The notes under the pieces: generated by a model
Seen by the model: only the letters and a program-made list of their open reading frames with translations
Told to the model about the DNA's origin: nothing
Databases searched by the model: none
In this document: one piece after another, positions 7,227 through 12,062 of the stretch
Layout of the letters: the number at the start of each line of letters is the position of its first letter
Numbering within the stretch: position 1 is the first letter of the stretch
NCBI GenBank assembly: GCA_028715665.1
Contig: JAQURI010000032.1
Location: 1-12,062, forward strand
Length of the DNA: 12,062 nucleotides
Reading direction: 5' to 3'
From: Candidatus Ratteibacteria bacterium
GTDB lineage: Bacteria; CAIJMQ01
Translations under genes and position numbers: made by a program

Positions 7227-7232
7227 TATAAT
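7227..7232 (+). promoter_or_regulatory. panD -10 element
   Basis: A perfect TATAAT lies 11 bases upstream of the panD ATG at 7243. The position 17 bases upstream (7204-7209, TTATAA) is a poor -35 box. Transcription would start near 7239, leaving three or four nucleotides before the ATG, with no Shine-Dalgarno in between. This predicts a leaderless or nearly leaderless panD mRNA. Confidence 0.5.
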
Positions 7233-7242
7233 ATCAGCCGTT

Positions 7243-7602
7243 ATGCTAATGTCCCTATTAAAAACCAAGATACATGGAGCTACTGTCACTGAAACCGAGC
7301 CGGAGTACGAAGGCAGCATTACTATTGACGAAGAAATAATGGAAAAAGCCGGTATACTCGCCTCGGAAGAGCTTATGATATTGAATGCAAACAACGGCGC
7401 TCGTTTTACTACTTATTGCATAAAAGGAAAACGAAATACGGGGACTATCTGTTTAAACGGCCCATGCGCGAGATTAGCTCAAGTAGGCGACAAGGTTCTA
7501 ATTCTCTGTTTTTCTTCTTTTTCGGAAGAAGAAGCAAAAAAACACACGCCACGGATCGTCCACCTTGACGTGAACAATAAAATTACTAAAATAACAAATT
7601 AA
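7243..7602 (+). CDS. panD: Aspartate 1-decarboxylase precursor
   Basis: PanD decarboxylates L-aspartate to beta-alanine for pantothenate and CoA synthesis. The pro-enzyme cleaves itself between Gly24 and Ser25, turning the serine into the pyruvoyl cofactor. Those residues are present in YEGSITIDE, and the motif NNGARFTTYCIKG supplies conserved Arg54, Thr57 and Tyr58 at the numbering known from E. coli. Lys9 and His11 are also conserved, and EEEAKKH near the C-terminus is typical. The 119-residue length is normal. The first ATG is preferred because it gives this standard numbering. A second ATG at 7249 would cost two residues. No panB or panC is in view, so panD is transcribed alone, divergently from mreB. 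Confidence 0.97.
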   Translation: MLMSLLKTKIHGATVTETEPEYEGSITIDEEIMEKAGILASEELMILNANNGARFTTYCIKGKRNTGTICLNGPCARLAQVGDKVLILCFSSFSEEEAKKHTPRIVHLDVNNKITKITN

Positions 7603-7608
7603 AAATTC

Positions 7609-7655
7609 CAGAGGGTCCGATACTCTGCGGGGTAATCGGGACACAGTCCCGATTA
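7609..7655. repeat. Palindromic repeat family, copy C (truncated)
   Basis: TAATCGGGAC/GTCCCGATTA (7633-7642 with 7646-7655) is a perfect 10-bp hairpin with an ACA loop. A stretch of 21 bases at 7619-7639 is identical to 8951-8971 in copy B. The other half of the copy B structure is missing. A weak CAGAG/CTCTG pair (7609-7613 with 7623-7627) lies in its place. On the minus strand the hairpin begins at the TAA stop of the endonuclease gene (7655-7653). It fills the gap to the convergent panD gene, and no T-tract follows in either direction. Confidence 0.7.
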
Positions 7656-8867
7656 AAATAACTTAAGCTGTCCTTCATCTTTTTGTTCCACTTGAACCTT
7701 AATTTCCCCGTAAACACCGTCATAACCTTCTTTTATCGATACTTTTCCTTCCCTGACGGCCAAAATTCTTTCGCCGATGGGTGCACTAAAATGTTCTCTT
7801 ATAAATTCCGCTGAAAGGTCAAGTAAAATCTGAAATTCACCTCCGTATTTGTTGACCAATGATAAATATTCATTTCTTACTTGTTGTGTTTGCACCCCGA
7901 CTTTCAAAGCATCTGCGATAATTTCTTCCAGTGGAATCGAATTTTTATAAGGTATAAATTTATCCGGAATATCTTCCGTTTTTCTGTCTGCCAATTCTAA
8001 AACCCTATGCATAACGCCGATTGTAAGGGGTTTGAGGCATAACGGGCATAATTTGCCTTTTTGCATGGTTTCTTCCGGAGACAGTCTTATCCCGCAATTC
8101 CTGTGCCCGTTAAAATGATACTTGCCCTCCTGCGGAAAAAATTCTATCGTGTATAAAAAATTTTCCCCGGTCTTCAATGTTTTTATTATCTCATCGTATC
8201 GCAACGGACAATCCAAAGCGTTAGCTTCTCTGCCGATTTTTGCCGGAGAATGCGCATCGGAATTAGAAATAAGATTGAATCTATCCAGAGCAGACAGCCT
8301 TCTGTTCATGGGAGGGTCTGAAGAAAGACCGGTCTCCAAAGCAAAAATCTCTCCTGTAACATCTTTGAAACAGTCCTCGATTTTATCGAAGCCGGAATTT
8401 GCCCCGAAAAGCGAGAAATGCGGCGTCCAAATATGCGCGGGGATTATTTGGGCAGAAGGCGATATTTTTTTGATAATCTTGACCATTGAATAACAGTCCA
8501 GATCCAAAAACGGGCGGCCGTCAACGACAAGATTGCCGTATTTTTTAAAAGCTTCATTTATTTTTTCCGCTTCGGAAATATTGGGGGCAAAAAGAATATT
8601 ATGAATCTTCTTGGCCTTGCCTTTATAGGGGAAAATATTGCATACTTCCGCCGTCAGCAAAAAATATGTTTCACCGTATTTATAAAGCCCGTTTTCAAGA
8701 GAAAGTTTCTTCTTTAATTCTTTAAGCCAATCGGGATGAGTAAAATCCCCGGTCCCCAATAATTTTATCCCTTTTAATCTTGCCCACTGCGCCAAATGTT
8801 CCACATCCATATCATCGCTGGTGGCCCTTGAAAATTTCGAGTGGATATGCAAATCGGCGATAAACAT
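7653..8867 (-). CDS. endoQ: Endonuclease Q-like PHP-domain DNA repair nuclease
   Basis: The family (EndoQ, related to COG1379) cuts DNA 5' of deaminated bases such as uracil and hypoxanthine. The 404-residue protein starts MFIADLHIHSKFSR, the first PHP metal motif (Asp5, His7, His9). LLGTGDFTHPDW (37-47), LLTAEVCNIF (70-79), IPAHIWTPHFSLFGANSGFD (142-161) and ISNSDAHSPAKIGREAN (200-216) are further PHP motifs. A zinc-binding insert follows, with C258, C274 and C277 visible; H251 or H255 may be the fourth ligand. The last five residues, QLKLF, match the bacterial sliding-clamp motif. I prefer the ATG at 8865-8867 (GGAG ten bases upstream) over a GTG or similar start further up that would translate repeat DNA. 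It is the last gene of the rny-ymdB operon. Family assignment is from motifs; activity is untested. Confidence 0.88.
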   Translation of the reverse strand: MFIADLHIHSKFSRATSDDMDVEHLAQWARLKGIKLLGTGDFTHPDWLKELKKKLSLENGLYKYGETYFLLTAEVCNIFPYKGKAKKIHNILFAPNISEAEKINEAFKKYGNLVVDGRPFLDLDCYSMVKIIKKISPSAQIIPAHIWTPHFSLFGANSGFDKIEDCFKDVTGEIFALETGLSSDPPMNRRLSALDRFNLISNSDAHSPAKIGREANALDCPLRYDEIIKTLKTGENFLYTIEFFPQEGKYHFNGHRNCGIRLSPEETMQKGKLCPLCLKPLTIGVMHRVLELADRKTEDIPDKFIPYKNSIPLEEIIADALKVGVQTQQVRNEYLSLVNKYGGEFQILLDLSAEFIREHFSAPIGERILAVREGKVSIKEGYDGVYGEIKVQVEQKDEGQLKLF

Positions 8868-8915
8868 TGAGTCGAATCTCCACCATTCACTATACAGTGG
8901 TTCTTTCTTTATGGG

Positions 8916-8987
8916 ACCCCGCAACGTAAGACATCCCGACGTTACGTCGGGATACTCTGCGGGGTAATCGGAACTATATTCCGATTA
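8916..8987. repeat. Palindromic repeat family, copy B (most complete)
   Basis: Two structures sit side by side. The first has outer arms CCCCGCA/TGCGGGG (8917-8923 with 8958-8964) enclosing ATCCCGACG/CGTCGGGAT (8933-8941 with 8945-8953, loop TTA). The second is TAATCGGAA/TTCCGATTA (8965-8973 with 8979-8987, loop CTATA). The core matches copy A and the right half matches copy C. On the minus strand the second hairpin starts exactly at the ymdB TAA (8987-8985). It occupies most of the 117-nt gap between ymdB and the endonuclease gene. Confidence 0.75.
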
Positions 8988-9761
8988 ACAGTTTTCTCTT
9001 ATGCCCTGAATCGCTTCTGCTTTTCCGTCTTCGTTTATTGTAATGATTGCCGCATTTAATAAACCTTTTCCGGAGGAGGGTTTCATTCCATAGGGAATTC
9101 CCGTAAGAAATCTTTTTAAAACTATGTCCGTTTCGACTCCTATTATGGAATCAACCGGCCCCGTCATTCCGACATCCGTAATATATGCCGTTTTATTAGG
9201 TAAAATACAAGCGTCGGCCGTCTGGACATGCGTATGAGTCCCTATCACAGCCGAAACTTTGCCGTCCAGAAATCTTCCCATTGCTATTTTTTCGGATGTT
9301 GCTTCGGCATGAAAATCCACAATTATTATGGGAGTATGTTTTTTTATCCGTTCTATTTCTTCCAAAGCTTTTCGGAAAGGACAATCTAAAATAATCGGCA
9401 TAAAAACTCTGCCGGATAGATTCATGACGCCTACGGATACTTTATCCGTTATTTTTATAATACAAGTTCCATAACCCGGAGCAGTCGGCGGATAATTGGC
9501 GGGTCTCAATATGTTTTTATTATCATCAAGATGGGGAATTATCTCTTTTTTATCCCAAATATGATTACCTGAAGTAATAACGTCAATCCCGAGTCCAAAA
9601 AGCTCTGCGGCGGTTTTAGGAGTCAGCCCTACTCCTCCCGAAGCATTCTCCCCGTTTGCTATACACAGAGCAAATTCTTTCTTATTACAGGCAAGATAAT
9701 CTTTGACTAAGGTTCTGCCTACTTTGCCGATTATATCCCCTATAAATAGAACTTTTATCAT
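8985..9761 (-). CDS. ymdB: YmdB-family metallophosphoesterase
   Basis: This calcineurin-like phosphoesterase family includes Bacillus YmdB, reported to hydrolyse 2',3'-cyclic nucleotides and to affect biofilm and motility decisions. The 258-residue protein has the di-metal ligands in order: D9 in LFIGDIIGKVGR, E38-N39 in NGENASGG, N66-H67 in TSGNHIWD, H151 in VDFHAEATSEK, and H176 and H178 in GTHTHVQTAD. ITDVGMTGPVDS (194-205) is also typical. An ATG at 9759-9761 is chosen; an in-frame TTG two codons earlier is possible. No Shine-Dalgarno is visible, and the start codon lies beside an AT-rich inverted repeat. Its position just downstream of rny is a known arrangement in Firmicutes. Confidence 0.96.
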   Translation of the reverse strand: MIKVLFIGDIIGKVGRTLVKDYLACNKKEFALCIANGENASGGVGLTPKTAAELFGLGIDVITSGNHIWDKKEIIPHLDDNKNILRPANYPPTAPGYGTCIIKITDKVSVGVMNLSGRVFMPIILDCPFRKALEEIERIKKHTPIIIVDFHAEATSEKIAMGRFLDGKVSAVIGTHTHVQTADACILPNKTAYITDVGMTGPVDSIIGVETDIVLKRFLTGIPYGMKPSSGKGLLNAAIITINEDGKAEAIQGIRENC

Positions 9762-9766
9762 TATCA

Positions 9767-9810
9767 ATAGTTTATAGTTTATGGTTTATAGTCTATCATC
9801 TATAAACTAT
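9767..9810. repeat. AT-rich heptad repeat and inverted repeat between rny and ymdB
   Basis: Four tandem seven-base units run GTTTATA, GTTTATG, GTTTATA, GTCTATC at 9770-9797. ATAGTTTATAG (9767-9777) pairs with CTATAAACTAT (9800-9810) over 11 bases around a 22-nt loop. The structure fills most of the 62-nt gap, upstream of a ymdB start that lacks a Shine-Dalgarno. It may be a simple repeat, or a stem affecting ymdB translation or mRNA processing. Confidence 0.6.
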
Positions 9811-9823
9811 CCACCATTTTTTA

Positions 9824-11386
9824 TTATTTCGCGTAATCTACCGCTCTTTTTTCCCTGATGACGGTAATTTTAATCTGTCCCGCATATTCTATTTCTTTCT
9901 GAATCTTCTGGGACAAATCATGCGCCAAAATCGCGGTTTGGTCATCGCTAATTGCTTCCGGTTCAACCATCACTCTTATTTCTCTTCCAGCCTGAATCGC
10001 ATAAGATTTTTTGACACCGCTGAAAGAATTGGCAATGCTTTCCAGTTTTTCCAATCTCTTAATATAATTCTCCAGGCTTTCTCTTCTGGCTCCCGGTCTT
10101 GCGGCAGAAATCGTGTCCGCCGCCTGTAAAAGCACAGCATAAACATTTAAAGCAGATGTTTCGGCTTCATGGTGGCTTCTAACAGCCTCGATTAAAACGG
10201 CGGATTCGTTGAATTTTTCAGCCAGTTGGGCTCCTATCTGGTCATGCGAACCTTCCACTTCATGGTCTACTGCCTTGCCCAAATCGTGTAAAAGTCCTAT
10301 TCTTTTGGCTAATTTTATATCTAATTTTAACTCTCCCGCCATTATTCCCATTAGATAAGCCATTTCAACGGAATGCTGCAATACATTCTGACCGTAGCTT
10401 GTTCTGTATTTCAGCCTGCCTAAAAGAATCTTTTCTTCCGGCTTCAAATCGTGTATCCCCAATTCGAAACAGACTTTTTCTCCTTCTTCTCTAATAGATG
10501 CTTCTATTTTCTCTTTGACTTTGTCTACCACCTCTTCGATTCTGGCAGGATGTATTCTTCCGTCAGAAATAAGTTTTTCAAGAGATAATCTGGCAATTTC
10601 CCTCCTGACAGGGTCAAATCCCGACAAAGTCACAGCTTCGGGCGTATCATCCACGATAACATTTACTCCCGTTGCGTTTTCCAAAGCCCTTATATTCCTG
10701 CCTTCTCTGCCGATAATTCTCCCCTTCATCTCGTCGGACGGCAATGAAACGACCGAAGCCGTGCTTTCGACAACCTGGTCCATGGCGATTCTCTGAATGG
10801 CAAAAGATATAATCTCCTGGGCTTTTTTCTCCGAAGCTTCTTTTATTTCATCTTCCATCCTTTTGGTCAAAATTGCCCTTTTCTCCTTAAGTTCCTGCTC
10901 TATTCTTTCAAGAAGCAATTTTCTTGCTTCTTCTTCCGAAAGATGAGAAATCTTTTCTAAATTAGTTTTCTCTTCTTGTATGATTTGTTGTAAAGCATTA
11001 TCTTTTTCAAGCAGGAGTTTTTCTTTTTCTTTGATTTTTTCTGTCCTTGCATCAAACTCTCTTTCTTTTTGCTCCCATAACTCTAATTTCCTGTCTAAAT
11101 TCTCTTCCCTGTGGAGGATTTTTTCTTCTCTCGCGAAGAGTTCCTGTCTCCTTTTTTGGATTTCCGCATCGGATTTAGACCTTAATCGATATAATTCTTC
11201 CTTGGATTCTAATTGCAGTTCTTTGCGTTTTGCTTCTATTTGACCTTCTGCGTCGGCAATTAGCTTTTTGACCTGTTCCTCGGCTCTTTTTATCTTTTTT
11301 TCGCCTACGAACTTCCGGAGGAAATATCCTGCAAAAAATAAGGTTATTCCTGCAACTGCAGAAATAACCCATATCTTAGTTAACAA
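9824..11386 (-). CDS. rny: Ribonuclease Y
   Basis: RNase Y is a membrane-anchored endoribonuclease that initiates mRNA decay. The protein has an N-terminal TM helix (about residues 5-24), a long charged coiled coil (about 28-195), a KH RNA-binding domain with KGRIIGREGRNIRALE (about 221-236), and an HD domain with QHSVEMAYLMG, GLLHDLGKAVDHE and LLQAADTISAARPGARRE. These give the metal ligands H338, H367-D368 and D424. I chose a TTG start at 11386-11384. The sequence AAAGGGGGTGAT just upstream is almost a full-length Shine-Dalgarno and lies at good spacing from this TTG, whereas the GTG three codons earlier falls inside it. This gives 520 residues, the same length as B. subtilis RNase Y. It is first in an operon with ymdB and the EndoQ-like gene. 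Confidence 0.96.
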   Translation of the reverse strand: MLTKIWVISAVAGITLFFAGYFLRKFVGEKKIKRAEEQVKKLIADAEGQIEAKRKELQLESKEELYRLRSKSDAEIQKRRQELFAREEKILHREENLDRKLELWEQKEREFDARTEKIKEKEKLLLEKDNALQQIIQEEKTNLEKISHLSEEEARKLLLERIEQELKEKRAILTKRMEDEIKEASEKKAQEIISFAIQRIAMDQVVESTASVVSLPSDEMKGRIIGREGRNIRALENATGVNVIVDDTPEAVTLSGFDPVRREIARLSLEKLISDGRIHPARIEEVVDKVKEKIEASIREEGEKVCFELGIHDLKPEEKILLGRLKYRTSYGQNVLQHSVEMAYLMGIMAGELKLDIKLAKRIGLLHDLGKAVDHEVEGSHDQIGAQLAEKFNESAVLIEAVRSHHEAETSALNVYAVLLQAADTISAARPGARRESLENYIKRLEKLESIANSFSGVKKSYAIQAGREIRVMVEPEAISDDQTAILAHDLSQKIQKEIEYAGQIKITVIREKRAVDYAK

Positions 11387-11645
11387 CCCAATCACCCCCT
11401 TTAAACCCTGAACCGAGTTTACTCTGGTGCAGGGTAGACCGCAGAGGGGATTAACATTTCAATCATGCCGACAAGGCAGAAAAATCCTAAATAAAGAGAC
11501 TGCTTAGGCAATACCTTTTTGTTTTTTTAATCATTTCTCTTTACCGAATTTCCTGCTTGCCAAAAGGCAAGAAAATTTTTAAATTCAAATGTTAAAACCT
11601 ATATTTTATTATCTATATTAAATAGTCTCTTTCTCTGCGGTAATT
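11387..11645 (-). promoter_or_regulatory. Long structured 5' leader of rny (candidate regulatory RNA)
   Basis: About 260 nt separate the predicted transcription start from the rny start. The RNA can close on itself: a continuous 17-nt strand (11640-11624) pairs as CCGCAGAG with CTCTGCGG (11446-11439) and as AAAGAGACT with AGTCTCTTT (11501-11493), with a 46-nt insertion on the 3' side. Other hairpins are CTTGCC/GGCAAG (11571-11566 with 11561-11556), TGCC/GGCA (11478-11475 with 11469-11466), and ACCCTG/CAGGGT (11435-11430 with 11410-11405) just before the Shine-Dalgarno. CTCTG of the closing stem could instead pair with CAGAG at 11426-11422. I recognise no known riboswitch class. A 6S-like or independent small RNA is an alternative. 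Confidence 0.55.
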
Positions 11646-11651
11646 TGGCAG

Positions 11652-11680
11652 ATTATAAAAAATATATGCGTAAAAGTCAA
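11652..11680 (-). promoter_or_regulatory. Strong sigma-70-type promoter of the rny operon
   Basis: On the minus strand TTGACT (11680-11675) and a perfect TATAAT (11657-11652) are separated by 17 bases. Transcription would start near 11645, within about five bases of the 5' strand of the leader's closing stem. It lies 63 bp or more past the end of the upstream transferase gene, so rny has its own promoter. Confidence 0.8.
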
Positions 11681-11743
11681 CTAAGAGCGGAAAAAGCCCT
11701 GTTTAGGAACAAATTTTGCCGCGGTAGTTATCTTTTATGCAAG

Positions 11744-12062
11744 TTATTTAAGACCTTCACGCCGAGGATTGGATTTGTCTATAGATTTTCTTCCCGTATA
11801 TTCAAGTAAAGCAATTATGATAAATATGACTACGGCTTGTAGTAAAATTACCGCTGAGCCGAGCCTTCCTACCGTGGAAAGGAGTGTGGCATTTATTCCC
11901 ACGCAAAATGTGACCAAATAAACGAAAGCAACCGCCTGAGGCTGGGTCATGCCAAGCTGGACCAACCTATGAGAAAAATGGTTTTTATCACCCACAAAAA
12001 GAGGTTTTTTCCGGGATAATCTAATCAAAAACACGGAAATCGTGTCAAATATAGGGACTCCC
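11744..12062 (-). CDS. MraY/WecA/TagO-family prenyl-phosphate sugar-phosphate transferase (C-terminal part)
   Basis: The reading frame is open to the right edge; 105 C-terminal residues are visible and the N-terminus lies outside. GVPIFDTISVFLIRL followed by SRKKPLFVGDKNHFSHRLVQLGM is the cytoplasmic loop of family-4 glycosyltransferases such as WecA and TagO, with a His-x-x-His-Arg motif (HFSHR). Two C-terminal hydrophobic helices follow (QAVAFVYLVTFCVGINATLL and a stretch around LLQAVVIFIIIALL), then a short polar tail. Such enzymes load a sugar 1-phosphate, usually GlcNAc-1-phosphate, onto undecaprenyl phosphate, the first step of O-antigen, teichoic acid or other wall-glycan synthesis. 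The motif spacing is closer to WecA/TagO than to MraY. Substrate cannot be told. Confidence 0.88.
   Translation of the reverse strand, partial: GVPIFDTISVFLIRLSRKKPLFVGDKNHFSHRLVQLGMTQPQAVAFVYLVTFCVGINATLLSTVGRLGSAVILLQAVVIFIIIALLEYTGRKSIDKSNPRREGLK

Noticed and set aside
7633..7655. Bidirectional terminator between panD and the EndoQ-like gene
   Set aside because: The hairpin is perfect but neither side has a run of T. A 3'-end role remains possible without calling it a terminator.
8868..8924. Upstream start for the EndoQ-like gene (19 more residues)
   Set aside because: The extension runs into repeat copy B, while the ATG at 8865-8867 gives the usual PHP start and has GGAG upstream.
7609..8987. 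CRISPR array or composite transposon formed by direct repeats flanking the EndoQ-like gene
   Set aside because: There are only two shared copies, 1.3 kb apart with a coding gene between them, no regular spacers, no transposase and no target duplication.
11422..11547. Two 15-codon reading frames in the rny leader (starting MIKKTKRY and MIEMLIPS)
   Set aside because: Neither has a convincing ribosome-binding site or composition signal, and both overlap the predicted RNA stems. They are not strong enough to list as leader peptides.
11439..11645. 6S RNA identity for the rny leader
   Set aside because: Length and long closing stem fit, but I cannot see the conserved open central bubble or a terminator at its end. 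It is kept only as an alternative.
1..12062. tRNA, rRNA or other classical RNA genes
   Set aside because: No cloverleaf arms, T-loop consensus or rRNA segments were recognised by eye. A tRNA scan would settle it.

Overview
The window reads as the chromosome of an uncultured, probably free-living bacterium with fairly AT-rich coding sequence (roughly 40% G+C by eye). Every recognisable protein is bacterial housekeeping: FtsH, FolP, a rhomboid protease, MreB, PanD, Dgt, RNase Y, YmdB and a MraY-like prenyl-phosphate glycosyltransferase. No single marker fixes the phylum. An RNase Y-YmdB pair next to an endonuclease Q homologue, together with GC-rich palindromic repeats, would fit a candidate phylum (Omnitrophica-like or similar) or a deep Firmicutes-like lineage; that placement is a guess. 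MreB implies a rod-shaped, peptidoglycan-walled cell.

Layout. (1) 1-2192, minus strand: promoter, small membrane protein, dgt and a sugar-phosphate nucleotidyltransferase that runs off the left edge. (2) 2148-2468: divergent intergenic region holding a GC-rich cluster of nested palindromes and the ftsH promoter. (3) 2469-5924, plus strand: ftsH, folP and a rhomboid protease, each overlapping the next. (4) 5925-6064: palindromic element between convergent genes. (5) mreB (minus) and panD (plus), diverging from overlapping promoters at about 7190-7232. (6) 7609-11680, minus strand: a strong sigma-70-type promoter, a long structured leader, then rny, ymdB and an endonuclease Q-like gene. (7) 11744-12062: C-terminal end of a WecA/TagO/MraY-family transferase (minus) entering from the right.

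How the genes fit together. The rny operon combines RNA decay (RNase Y), a metallophosphoesterase whose gene neighbours rny in other bacteria (YmdB), and a PHP-domain DNA repair nuclease whose last five residues are QLKLF, a textbook sliding-clamp motif. The ftsH operon combines membrane protein quality control (FtsH and rhomboid) with folate synthesis. The edge genes point to surface polysaccharide or wall synthesis.

I found no transposase, integrase, CRISPR array, tRNA, rRNA, defence or secondary-metabolite cluster. The less ordinary material is non-coding: a three-copy palindromic repeat family with compensatory stem changes, two copies of which begin exactly at gene stop codons; a roughly 260-nt leader before rny whose halves pair over 17 bp; and promoters placed so close to start codons that very short or leaderless mRNAs are predicted. 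I do not see a novel multi-gene system.
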